DNA of 47,849 nt from Enterococcus cecorum (GTDB taxonomy: Bacteria > Bacillota > Bacilli > Lactobacillales > Enterococcaceae): positions 1 to 47,849 of the forward strand of contig NZ_JAKUDS010000019.1 in NCBI RefSeq assembly GCF_023221775.1, in the 5' to 3' direction. The number at the start of each line of letters is the position of its first letter. The stretch's first letter is position 1. The position numbers and the translations under genes were made by a program. Below, in pieces: positions 1 through 7,525 of the stretch. Below the pieces are notes generated by a model that saw nothing but the letters and a program-made list of their open reading frames with translations, was not told the origin of the DNA and searched no databases.

Positions 1-33
1 AATCCTTTATGGAGGCGAGTATCTTTTTTTATG

Positions 34-62
34 TTGTGCATGATATTTGGCTATGGTACAAT
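34..62 (+). promoter_or_regulatory. Promoter of the MFS gene
   Basis: TTGTGC (34-39), a 17-nt spacer and TACAAT (57-62) form a sigma-A type promoter. It lies inside the longest open frame upstream of the MFS gene, which argues that the protein starts downstream at position 97. Confidence 0.6.
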
Positions 63-96
63 AAATGAAAAAATAATTAAAAAAAGGTGTGATGAA

Positions 97-1356
97 ATGA
101 AAGAAGGAAACAAACAAATTGTAAAAATCATTACTTGCTTGATTTTTGGTTCTTTAGGGAGTAGTGTTCTATCTTTTGTTATCGGGTTAGAAATTTTATC
201 CAAAACCAATTCTGCCCTTGCTTTTGGTGGGACGCAGTTAATTGGTCCTGTGGTATCGTTGGTTTTACTGCCATTTGCCGGGGCAGTGGTCGATCGTTTT
301 GAAAAGAAGAAAATCATCTTTATTGCACAAGTTGTGAGTATTCTGATGCTCGTCTTTTATGCTTTTTCGTTAAAAAGTGGTTTTTCCGTGTTGATTTCCA
401 CTTATTTGCTATTGATTGTATTACGGCTAGCGGATATTTTTCTGAGTACCGCCTATGGAGCAGCAACCATTCATTTGGTAGATGAAGCCGATTTACAAAA
501 GGTGAGAAGTTTTGAACAATTAGTTTCAGCAGTGAGTCAAATTATTGCGCCAATTATTGGTGGAATCATTTATGTGCTTATTTCCTTAGCCAATATCGTA
601 TTGTTGGAAGTTGTTTGTGAAAGTCTGGCAGCAGTAGTCTTGATGATGGTGAATTTTCATTATCGCAAAGTTAGTGAAAGTCATGTGGATGAGTCACAGG
701 ATTCTTTGTTAAAGATGTTTTTATCCGGATTAAATTATATCAAAAAGGATCGCTTATTGGTGTTTGCAATGGTGATGGGTATGTCCATTAATTTCGTCTT
801 ATCTTCTATTAGCGTCGGAATTCCATATATTCAAATCCACCAACTTCATTTTCCAACACAAGCTTATAGTTTTTCTGAATCAGCTTTTGGATTTGGATTA
901 ATCTTGGCTTCCTTGATTTTATCTATGATTAAAAATATTCGTTATCCACTTTTGAATACCTACATTTATGTGATTTCATTAGGGGCAATTATGAGTAGTC
1001 TCGGATGTATATTGATGCAATCACTTCCGTTAAAATGGATGATTGTCATTATGATTGTCGGAAATTTTGTAATGGGTGTATGTATTACGCTTTTAAATGT
1101 GCCGCTGAATACTTGGTTAAGCGCGTATGTCGATCCACAGTTTCAAGGTCGTGTCTTTCACTTTTTAATGACTGGAGTGCAATTATTAATGCCTCTGGGA
1201 ATTGTTTTTTATTCATTCTTATTTGAAGTGGCCAACGGTGGACTGACCTTCTTTATTTCAGGAATCGTTATGATTGTCATGATGGTACTTTTACCCATTC
1301 TATTACAAGCCAATTTAAAATCAGCGGAAATAAAACCACAAGAAAATCAAGCATAA
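97..1356 (+). CDS. MFS efflux transporter (Mef/MFS_3 type)
   Basis: This is a 419-aa polytopic membrane protein of about 12 predicted helices. The loop after helix 2 carries a motif-A-like segment (AVVDRFEKKKII), and the overall pattern resembles the Mef-type major facilitator family, which exports drugs or other small molecules by proton antiport. I chose the ATG at 97 because AAAAGGTGTG lies just before it; an in-frame ATG at 31 sits on the predicted promoter and lacks a ribosome binding site. The gene stands alone, followed by a hairpin and the convergent msmK. The substrate cannot be read from the sequence. Confidence 0.8.
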   Translation: MKEGNKQIVKIITCLIFGSLGSSVLSFVIGLEILSKTNSALAFGGTQLIGPVVSLVLLPFAGAVVDRFEKKKIIFIAQVVSILMLVFYAFSLKSGFSVLISTYLLLIVLRLADIFLSTAYGAATIHLVDEADLQKVRSFEQLVSAVSQIIAPIIGGIIYVLISLANIVLLEVVCESLAAVVLMMVNFHYRKVSESHVDESQDSLLKMFLSGLNYIKKDRLLVFAMVMGMSINFVLSSISVGIPYIQIHQLHFPTQAYSFSESAFGFGLILASLILSMIKNIRYPLLNTYIYVISLGAIMSSLGCILMQSLPLKWMIVIMIVGNFVMGVCITLLNVPLNTWLSAYVDPQFQGRVFHFLMTGVQLLMPLGIVFYSFLFEVANGGLTFFISGIVMIVMMVLLPILLQANLKSAEIKPQENQA

Positions 1357-1362
1357 CAATAA

Positions 1363-1387
1363 GGCCTAGCAGATGGATTGCTAGGCC
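1363..1387. terminator. Intergenic hairpin between convergent genes
   Basis: GGCCTAGCA and TGCTAGGCC form a perfect 9-bp stem with a 7-nt loop between the MFS gene and msmK, which converge here. There is no real T-run on either side, so it is a weak or factor-assisted terminator at best. Confidence 0.5.
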
Positions 1388-1432
1388 TAAACTAATGTAT
1401 AAAAAGGGGACGAAGACTAGAAATGTGCAAGA

Positions 1433-2536
1433 TTAACGGATAACTTCTTCAGATTCTACATCAAAGAAGTGTGCTTTATTTAAGTTAAAGGCTAATTCTA
1501 CTTCTTCACCTGGTTTGTGATAATCACGCGCATCCACACGAGAAACAAATTCAGTATCACCAATCATAGTATAAAGCATGGTTTCAGCACCTAAAAGTTC
1601 AGATACGACAACAGTTGATTTCACACAAGCATCAGGAGTTGCATCTAATACGACACGTTCGCTATGAATATCTTCTGGGCGGATACCAAAGATTAATTGT
1701 TTTCCTTCATAGCCTTTTTCAACTAAGATTTTATTACGTCCTTCAGGTAATTTCACTTTCAAACCACCATCATTTGTGATATAGCCACCATTTAGGGTAA
1801 CTCTAAAGAAGTTCATTGCAGGAGATCCGATGAAACCAGCAACGAATACATTATTTGGTGTATCATAAACTTCTTTTGGAGAGCCGATTTGTTGGATAAT
1901 ACCGTCTTTCATAATAACGATACGGTCAGCCATTGTCATCGCTTCTGTTTGGTCGTGAGTTACGTAAATAGTTGTTGTATTTAAACGTTGGTGTAACTTC
2001 GCGATTTCTGCACGCATGGCTACACGTAATTTTGCATCCAAGTTTGATAAAGGTTCGTCCATTAAGAAGACTTTAGCATCACGCACAATCGCACGTCCTA
2101 AGGCAACACGTTGACGTTGACCACCAGATAGAGCAGCTGGTTTACGATCAAGATATTCAGACAACCCTAAGATTTGAGCTGCATTTTCCACACGTTTTTT
2201 GATTTCTGCTTTATCATATTTACGTAATTTCAAACCAAAAGCCATGTTATCAAATACTGTCATATGTGGATATAAGGCATAGTTTTGGAATACCATCGCG
2301 ATATCACGATCTTTTGGTGCGACATCATTCATCACTTTATCGCCAATTAATAATTCACCTTCAGAAATATCTTCAAGACCGGCAATCATACGTAAAGTAG
2401 TTGATTTACCACAACCAGAAGGACCAACGAAAACGATAAATTCGCGGTCGGCAATTTCTAAGTTAAAATCTGTTACTGAATATTTTTCAGCGTTATCATA
2501 TTTTTTATATACATGTCGTAAAGCCATTTCTACCAT
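1433..2536 (-). CDS. msmK: Sugar ABC transporter ATPase, MsmK/UgpC family
   Basis: This 367-aa cytoplasmic protein powers carbohydrate ABC importers. Visible elements are Walker A (GPSGCGKST, about residues 38-46), the Q-loop (VFQNYALYPHMTV), the signature LSGGQRQRVALGRAI, Walker B (VFLMDEPLSNLDAKLR), the H-loop (VTHDQTEA), and a C-terminal OB-fold regulatory region of about 130 residues with the GIRPEDI motif. No permease or sugar-binding gene is nearby. That is usual for MsmK in Lactobacillales, where one orphan ATPase serves several sugar importers. The promoter overlaps a cre-like site, and a PucR-type regulator is divergent. The start at 2536 has AGAGGT upstream. Confidence 0.92.
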   Translation of the reverse strand: MVEMALRHVYKKYDNAEKYSVTDFNLEIADREFIVFVGPSGCGKSTTLRMIAGLEDISEGELLIGDKVMNDVAPKDRDIAMVFQNYALYPHMTVFDNMAFGLKLRKYDKAEIKKRVENAAQILGLSEYLDRKPAALSGGQRQRVALGRAIVRDAKVFLMDEPLSNLDAKLRVAMRAEIAKLHQRLNTTTIYVTHDQTEAMTMADRIVIMKDGIIQQIGSPKEVYDTPNNVFVAGFIGSPAMNFFRVTLNGGYITNDGGLKVKLPEGRNKILVEKGYEGKQLIFGIRPEDIHSERVVLDATPDACVKSTVVVSELLGAETMLYTMIGDTEFVSRVDARDYHKPGEEVELAFNLNKAHFFDVESEEVIR

Positions 2537-2606
2537 AAGTTTATACCTCTTTCTTTTGTCAGTAAGTGATTCTTACCTGACAATCTTTTGTTTTATCGAC
2601 ATCCTT

Positions 2607-2635
2607 AATATAAATGAAAGCCCTTTACATCTCAA
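2607..2635 (-). promoter_or_regulatory. msmK promoter with cre-like site in its spacer
   Basis: On the minus strand TTGAGA (2635-2630), a 17-nt spacer and TATATT (2612-2607) form a promoter. The spacer contains TGTAAAGGGCTTTCA, a near-palindrome that resembles a CcpA cre box but has GG instead of the central CG pair. Catabolite repression of msmK is therefore plausible but unproven. Confidence 0.55.
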
Positions 2636-2707
2636 CGTTAACTTGTACAAATTAGTAGGAGGGAAATTGTGCAAAGTGTTGAAATCGCTTTTCTGTTTTA
2701 GAAAGAA

Positions 2708-2736
2708 TTGTCGAATGGTACAATCTTCGTTACAAT
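2708..2736 (+). promoter_or_regulatory. Promoter of the PucR-type regulator
   Basis: TTGTCG (2708-2713), a 17-nt spacer and TACAAT (2731-2736) lie just upstream of the GTG-started regulator and diverge from the msmK promoter. Confidence 0.65.
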
Positions 2737-2764
2737 ATAAGTGAATAAAATTGGGGGGATCGAA

Positions 2765-3631
2765 GTGCAAATTTTACCTTTAGAGCAAATTTATGCAGAA
2801 GGCTTTATCAAAGACGAACCATTATTTAATAAAGATTTTTTGTGTATTCCATATAAGGGAAAATTCTTTTGTATTGAGAAGCAAAAGTTAAGCATTACAG
2901 AGCAAAAATTATTATTAACACTTTTTCCAAATGTAGCACCATTATATGAATTAGAGCGCAAATTTTGGTATCAAGTTTTATTTAAACATACACGACTTTC
3001 CGAAAAAGAAGTTGGTGAATACCGGATTATCCAGGTGCAGTTTAAGCGGATGGATGACAGTGTTTACCATTCGTGGATACAAACGATGGAAACTGTTTTG
3101 CCTAATTTGGTGGATTGCTTATTTATTAGTTCCAATCAAGTCTTGCTCATTGAGAAAAGAAAAGAGAATTACTATCAAAAGGAAGAGTTAGACGGATTAT
3201 TTACGGCTTTGGACGATGATTTTGCGACTTTTACGCAGATTTTTGTGGGTGCTTTTTATCCAGGCGAGGTTGATTTTACAAAAATTTATCGTGAAGAAAG
3301 TCGTTTATTTCAAGAAATGTTAGTCGAAAATCCTAAAAAATGCCTTTCATTAAGTGATTGTGTTTTGTATTTAGCAACGAGCCAAAATTTGAATCAGTAT
3401 GAATCTTTAAAAGCTTTAGCAAAAATCTTTTTTGTCGAACTAGAAATGAAAGATGTTATCCATGCGCTATGGAAAAATCAAGCCAACGTTTCTTCGACTG
3501 CTAAAGATTTATTCATGCACCGTAATACATTGTTGTATAAAATGGAAAAGTTTCAGCAACGTTTTGATTTAAATTTGAAAGAGCTTAATGATTTATTAAT
3601 AGTTTATTTAATTTCGAATTTGAAATTTTAA
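2765..3631 (+). CDS. PucR-family helix-turn-helix transcriptional regulator
   Basis: The C-terminus (NVSSTAKDLFMHRNTLLYKM and following) matches the PucR-type C-terminal helix-turn-helix (HTH_30) found in CdaR/PucR regulators. The first 230 residues have no domain I can name and probably sense a ligand. I set the start at GTG 2765 because GGGGGG (2753-2758) lies 6 nt before it; an upstream in-frame ATG at 2741 would have no ribosome binding site. The protein is then 288 aa. Its divergent position beside msmK suggests control of sugar import, but that is inference from context. Confidence 0.75.
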   Translation: MQILPLEQIYAEGFIKDEPLFNKDFLCIPYKGKFFCIEKQKLSITEQKLLLTLFPNVAPLYELERKFWYQVLFKHTRLSEKEVGEYRIIQVQFKRMDDSVYHSWIQTMETVLPNLVDCLFISSNQVLLIEKRKENYYQKEELDGLFTALDDDFATFTQIFVGAFYPGEVDFTKIYREESRLFQEMLVENPKKCLSLSDCVLYLATSQNLNQYESLKALAKIFFVELEMKDVIHALWKNQANVSSTAKDLFMHRNTLLYKMEKFQQRFDLNLKELNDLLIVYLISNLKF

Positions 3632-3644
3632 TCGAATTTTCATA

Positions 3645-3673
3645 TTGACATCCTCAAAATTTTCTGATAAATT
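3645..3673 (+). promoter_or_regulatory. Promoter of the histidine T-box operon
   Basis: TTGACA (3645-3650), a 17-nt spacer and TAAATT (3668-3673) place transcription initiation near 3680, just upstream of the T-box Stem I. Confidence 0.75.
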
Positions 3674-3679
3674 GTACTC

Positions 3680-3940
3680 ATCAAATTGAAAATACGTTGA
3701 AAAGAAGAGTAGCCATAGTCCTTTTTCAGAGAGCTTCTGGTTGGTGCAAGGAAGTAGAGACCTATGCGTGAAACACATCTTGGAGTAGATTTTCTGAAAT
3801 GAGAAAGTAGGAAGATTCGGGTGGCCCGTTATAGCCAGAGTCAAGTAGACTTATTGAGGCAATTACTGCGAGGTAGTTGTGAAAAAAGGTGGAACCACGT
3901 CAACACGTCCTTTGGTTAAAAAAACCAAAGGACTTTTTTT
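3680..3940 (+). promoter_or_regulatory. T-box riboswitch, histidine specifier (CAC)
   Basis: This leader has all the T-box landmarks. Stem I begins at GAAGAGTAG and carries the AGAGAGC and GGTTGGTG apical elements. The specifier side reads GTGAAA-CAC-A-TCTTGGAG, the same layout as the B. subtilis glyQS leader (GAAA-GGC-A), so the specifier codon is CAC for histidine. The T-box sequence AGGTGGAACCACG lies at 3887-3899. The terminator pairs GTCCTTTGG (3907-3915) with CCAAAGGAC (3925-3933), followed by seven T. Uncharged tRNA-His should stabilise the antiterminator and allow transcription of the importer at 4531-6652. Stem I and the specifier were read by eye. Confidence 0.88.
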
Positions 3941-3942
3941 AT

Positions 3943-4360
3943 AAGGTCGTGAAGCAGCTTGCCCAGACATGAAGAAATTCGTGTGCTTACCTTCCGTTGA
4001 GAAAATCGGATGGAAGGAGATTTTCTCAAACGGGAGGGCGAATTTCACAATGTCTAGCTGCTGAACGCCGTCAATTTTAAGGATGTGAGGCGGGTCGGTC
4101 AGCTCCAAGCAGCTAAGGTTTCCGGAATGTCGGAAAATCCACTATTTTTTAAGATTTTCCAAGACAGGCCGGCTTAGATGCACAGGAGCTACACGCCGAA
4201 CACAGATTGCATTAAGGTCGTGAAGCAGCTTGGGAAGCCTCGAAGAAATTCGTGTGCTTACCTTCCGTTGAGAAAATCGGATGAAAGGAGATTTTCTTAA
4301 GCAGAAGGGTGAATTTTCCGAGTATTTAGTTGATTGATACCGAGAAGGATAAGGTTTCCC
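3943..4360 (+). repeat. Mosaic hairpin repeat cluster R1
   Basis: Three structured units sit between T-box 1 and the remnant of T-box 2. A unit at 3943-4072 starts AAGGTCGTGAAGCAGCTTG and ends GAACGCCGTC. A unit at 4079-4209 has the TTTCCGGAATG type core with GGAAAATC/GATTTTCC arms. A third at 4214-4357 has the left half of the first type and the right half of another type found at 25.3, 32.3, 35.0 and 37.4 kb. Each folds into a long imperfect hairpin. I do not see a coding sequence here. Confidence 0.85.
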
Positions 4361-4374
4361 CAAAAAAAGTTTAC

Positions 4375-4475
4375 TTGACTCACGGAGTTCTTTTCTGCGA
4401 GGGAAAGATAAATAAAAGGTGGCACCACGTCAATCACGTCCTTTGGTCAAAACGATCAAAGGACTTATTTTATAT
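4375..4475 (+). promoter_or_regulatory. Remnant of a second T-box (antiterminator and terminator only)
   Basis: A second T-box sequence, AGGTGGCACCACG, lies at 4417-4429. It is followed by a terminator pairing 4438-4448 with 4454-4464 (one G-U pair) and a weak T-rich tail. It resembles the 3' part of T-box 1 (both have CTGCGAGG upstream) but is not identical. No Stem I or specifier can be found; repeat cluster R1 occupies that place. It may terminate transcription without tRNA control. Confidence 0.75.
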
Positions 4476-4530
4476 CTTGAGTGCAAGACCGTGGTAAGTT
4501 CATCAATCATAGAGAAATGAGGTTATACAT

Positions 4531-5172
4531 GTGCAAGTAATATTAGATACGTTCCCCCAAATTATTCAAGGGGCAGGGGTAACATTAAAGCTATTTGGAT
4601 TGACCATCTTAGGCTCGATTCCATTAGGGGTATTGTTAGCATTCTTATTAAGGAGCCGCTTTTATCCAGTGAAATTATTGATTCAATTCTATGTTTGGCT
4701 CATGCGTGGAACCCCATTACTATTACAATTAATTTTAGTCTTTTACGGTTTGCCTTATATCGGCATCGTCTTTGATCGTTTTGAAGCAGCTTTGATCGCC
4801 TTTATTCTAAACTATGCCGCCTATTATGCGGAAATTTTTCGTGGTGGGATCCAATCCATACCTAAAGGCCAATATGAAGCAGCCAAAGTATTGCATCTAA
4901 GTCCTTGGCAAACGATTAGTAAAATCATCATTCCGCAAGTCACTAAAATTACCTTACCTTCTGTCGGCAATGAAATCATTAACCTAGTCAAGGATACGTC
5001 ACTTGTTTATATTTTGGGTTTATCAGATGTGATGCGCATTGGTAAAATTGCGATGGAAAGAGAATCTACCTTGTTGCCATTAGTAGGCGTGGCAATCGTT
5101 TATCTATTAATGACTGCCATCGTGACTTTACTGTTGAAATACTTTGAAGGACGCTTAAATTATTATCGTTAG
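4531..5172 (+). CDS. Amino-acid ABC importer permease (probably histidine)
   Basis: The product is a 213-aa inner-membrane permease of the HisM/GlnP type with about five helices. The EAA loop is clear (QYEAAKVLHLSPWQTISKIII), and this loop docks to the ATPase. The start is GTG 4531, with GAGG at 4519-4522. It is the first gene of a three-gene operon, 10 nt before the ATPase gene. The histidine-specific T-box upstream indicates histidine (or a close precursor) as substrate; the family alone would only say polar or basic amino acid. T-box-controlled His importers of this layout are known in Lactobacillales. Confidence 0.88.
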   Translation: MQVILDTFPQIIQGAGVTLKLFGLTILGSIPLGVLLAFLLRSRFYPVKLLIQFYVWLMRGTPLLLQLILVFYGLPYIGIVFDRFEAALIAFILNYAAYYAEIFRGGIQSIPKGQYEAAKVLHLSPWQTISKIIIPQVTKITLPSVGNEIINLVKDTSLVYILGLSDVMRIGKIAMERESTLLPLVGVAIVYLLMTAIVTLLLKYFEGRLNYYR

Positions 5173-5182
5173 GAGGGATTGT

Positions 5183-5812
5183 ATGTTAGCACTAAAACAA
5201 GTCAACAAAGCATTCGGTTCACGACAAATTATTCGTAATCTAGATTTATCCATTGAAGAAGGCTCGATTTTATGTATCGTAGGTCCCTCTGGTGGTGGGA
5301 AAACGACACTGTTAAGAATATTAGCCGGTTTAGAAACTTATGATAGTGGCGAATTTTTATTAGATGGACAACCCTTTAATCCAAGTACTTCAAAGGAACA
5401 AGTCGTCGGGGTTGTCTTTCAAGATTTTCAATTATTTCCACATCTAAGTGTGATGGAAAATATTACGTTAGCTCCAAAGTTGGCATTGAAGCAATCGGCG
5501 GCCGAATCCCAACAATTGGCACAAAACTTGGCGCAACGTTTAGGTTTATCTCAACTTTTGGACCATTATCCTTATCAATTATCTGGTGGGCAAAAACAAC
5601 GGGTCGCAATTGCACGGGCGATGGCGATGAATCCTAAAGTGTTAGCTTATGATGAGCCAACGAGTGCCCTTGATCCAGGTTTGAGTCAACAAGTCGCTGA
5701 TTTAATCTTAGAAATGAAAGAAGCAGGTATGACGCAAATTGTGGTGACTCATGATTTGGAATTTGCCAAGAGAATTGCCGATCAACTTTATCAGGTAACC
5801 CCTGTTGAATAA
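5183..5812 (+). CDS. Amino-acid ABC importer ATPase (probably histidine)
   Basis: This 209-aa protein carries Walker A (GPSGGGKTT), Q-loop (VFQDFQLFPHLSV), signature LSGGQKQRVAIARAMA, Walker B (VLAYDEPTSALDP) and H-loop (VTHDLEFA). It is about 30 residues shorter at the C-terminus than usual HisP/GlnQ proteins (around 240 aa), ending soon after the H-loop, but all catalytic motifs are intact. AGGAGG precedes the ATG. It supplies energy to the permease encoded just before it. Confidence 0.9.
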   Translation: MLALKQVNKAFGSRQIIRNLDLSIEEGSILCIVGPSGGGKTTLLRILAGLETYDSGEFLLDGQPFNPSTSKEQVVGVVFQDFQLFPHLSVMENITLAPKLALKQSAAESQQLAQNLAQRLGLSQLLDHYPYQLSGGQKQRVAIARAMAMNPKVLAYDEPTSALDPGLSQQVADLILEMKEAGMTQIVVTHDLEFAKRIADQLYQVTPVE

Positions 5813-5833
5813 ACATAAAAATTAAAGGAGAAG

Positions 5834-6652
5834 ATGAAAATGAAAAAATTATTTAAAGTATTATCAGTTGTTGCATTAGGTTTAGTATTAGGCGCATGTT
5901 CTACTCAGAAAAAAGGCGAAGCGAGTAAGTCTGCTGCCGACAAAAAAGAAGTCGTGGTAGGGCTAGATGATACCTTTGTGCCTATGGGATTTAAAGATGA
6001 CAGTGGTAAAATTGTTGGTTTTGATGTTGATTTAGCGAAAGCCGTGTTTGAATTAACGGATCAAAAGGTGAAATTCCAACCAATTGACTGGTCGATGAAA
6101 GAAACAGAATTAAAAAATGGAACGATTGATATGATTTGGAATGGTTACTCTGTTACTCCTCAACGTCAGAAAAAAGTGACTTTCACAGATACTTATATGA
6201 AAAATACCCAAGTGCTAGTCACACCTAAGAAAAGCAATATCACCAAGGCTGAACAAATGAAAGGCAAAGTGTTAGGGGCACAAGAAGGCTCTTCAGGTTA
6301 TGATACTTTTACGAAACAGCCAGAAGTTCTACAAGATATCGTTAAAAATAATGATGCGACGCTGTATGCTAGTTTTAATGAAGCCTTTATCGATTTAGAA
6401 AATAGCCGGATTGATGGTCTGCTAATTGATAAGGTATATGCTGAATACTACTTAACACAAGCCAAAAAATTAGCGGAATATAATATTGTCGAATTACCAT
6501 TTGATAGCGAAGATTTCTCTGTTGGGGTACGTAAAGATGATGAAAAATTAGCCAAACAAATTAATGAAGGTTTCAAAAAATTACAAGAAAATGGCAAGTT
6601 TAAAGAAATCTCAGAAAAATGGTTTGGCCAAGACGTCACACCTAAACAATAA
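5834..6652 (+). CDS. Amino-acid-binding lipoprotein (probably histidine)
   Basis: The product is a 272-aa extracellular solute-binding protein of family 3 (SBP_bac_3). The signal peptide ends in a lipobox (LVLGAC, Cys22), so it is lipid-anchored to the membrane. The mature part begins KKEVVVGLDDTFVPMGF and contains GFDVDLAKAVFELT, typical of the family. ATG codons at 5834 and 5840 are both possible; GGAG at 5827-5830 is better spaced from 5840. It is the last gene of the T-box operon and is followed by a strong terminator. Confidence 0.9.
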   Translation: MKMKKLFKVLSVVALGLVLGACSTQKKGEASKSAADKKEVVVGLDDTFVPMGFKDDSGKIVGFDVDLAKAVFELTDQKVKFQPIDWSMKETELKNGTIDMIWNGYSVTPQRQKKVTFTDTYMKNTQVLVTPKKSNITKAEQMKGKVLGAQEGSSGYDTFTKQPEVLQDIVKNNDATLYASFNEAFIDLENSRIDGLLIDKVYAEYYLTQAKKLAEYNIVELPFDSEDFSVGVRKDDEKLAKQINEGFKKLQENGKFKEISEKWFGQDVTPKQ

Positions 6653-6671
6653 GGATTTGCTTTTGATAGTC

Positions 6672-6710
6672 AGAGCCACTTCTCAATAAAAGGAAGTGGT
6701 TCTTTTTTTT
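6672..6710 (+). terminator. Terminator of the histidine importer operon
   Basis: AGAGCCACTTC (6672-6682) pairs with GAAGTGGTTCT (6693-6703), followed by a run of T. A close copy of this hairpin recurs at 13829. Confidence 0.85.
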
Positions 6711-6790
6711 ATTATTCAGAGAAAAAAATAAGAAAGCGTTTTATATTTTTGTATATTCAATGACGAAAAAGTGTTATAATTATAACGAGA
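6672..6790 (+). repeat. Left copy of a duplicated terminator-promoter block
   Basis: The segment from the terminator to the -10 of the two-component operon recurs at 13829-13955. Shared parts are the AGAGCC-CTTCT hairpin, the string AAATAAGAAAGCGTTTTAT, TTGTATATT, and TATAATTATAA (-10 at 6775-6780). The copies lie in direct orientation about 7.2 kb apart. Confidence 0.75.
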
Positions 6791-6800
6791 GGTGAGGAAA

Positions 6801-7520
6801 ATGAACGTAGCAATTTGTGATGATAATATGGCTATTCATGAACAATTACATAACCTATTGTCAGAATTTTCTCATCAGTATGGACAAGAAATCAAAGTGT
6901 TCGATTTTATGAATGCACAAGAAGTATTGGACTATATTCAGGATGAAAAAGCAGTAAAGATGGACCTTTTACTTTTAGATATTGAAATGGATGGACTAGA
7001 TGGGATTGCTTTAAATCAATATTTAATAAGGAATAATAAGATTGCATGGATAGTGTATATTTCTAATTTTGTTGAACGAATGAGTGAAGCCTTTAGTGAA
7101 AAAACGCTAGGCTTTATCAGTAAGCCCATCGATAAAGAAAAGTTATTCATCAAAGTGTTAGAGATAAGTAAAAAGATTACACAGAATAACTTGAAAATAA
7201 CCATAAAAGATATTCATGATACGGTGCATACCCTTTATCTAGAAAATATCGAGTATTTCGAAGCGCTAAGAGGTTATACGAAAATTCATCTATTCCCACA
7301 AACAGAGATGATTATCCATCAATCTTTTACAGAGACAATAGCACAATTTCAGCAACTACCGATTTTTGTTTGTCACCGTTCTTATGCCATTGTGCTATCA
7401 AAAGTGAAAAAGATGACTTGGAAAGATGTGACGCTGCTCTCAAATGCGAAAATTCCTCTGGGTCGAAAAAAATATCAAGAATTACAACGAAAATACATGG
7501 ATTATATGGAAAATGGGTGA
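6801..7520 (+). CDS. LytTR-family response regulator (AgrA/ComE-like)
   Basis: A 240-aa cytoplasmic regulator. An N-terminal receiver domain has the acidic pair (ICDDN, residues 5-9), the phospho-acceptor Asp60 (LLLLDIEMDG) and the conserved Lys (FISKPID). The C-terminal about 100 residues (from IKDIHDTVHTLYLENIEYFEA) form a LytTR DNA-binding domain, as in AgrA, ComE and PlnC. I start it at ATG 6801 after AGGTGAGG rather than at the upstream GTG 6792. It is followed 5 nt later by its kinase gene. Candidate binding sites (direct repeats, 20-nt period) lie upstream of the ABC operon at 8968. Confidence 0.9.
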   Translation: MNVAICDDNMAIHEQLHNLLSEFSHQYGQEIKVFDFMNAQEVLDYIQDEKAVKMDLLLLDIEMDGLDGIALNQYLIRNNKIAWIVYISNFVERMSEAFSEKTLGFISKPIDKEKLFIKVLEISKKITQNNLKITIKDIHDTVHTLYLENIEYFEALRGYTKIHLFPQTEMIIHQSFTETIAQFQQLPIFVCHRSYAIVLSKVKKMTWKDVTLLSNAKIPLGRKKYQELQRKYMDYMENG

Positions 7521-7525
7521 TATAA

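Noticed and set aside
3863-4363. Two minus-strand frames (81 and 73 codons) between the T-boxes
   Set aside because: They lie across the T-box core and the repeats and share repeat-derived residues; no start signals.
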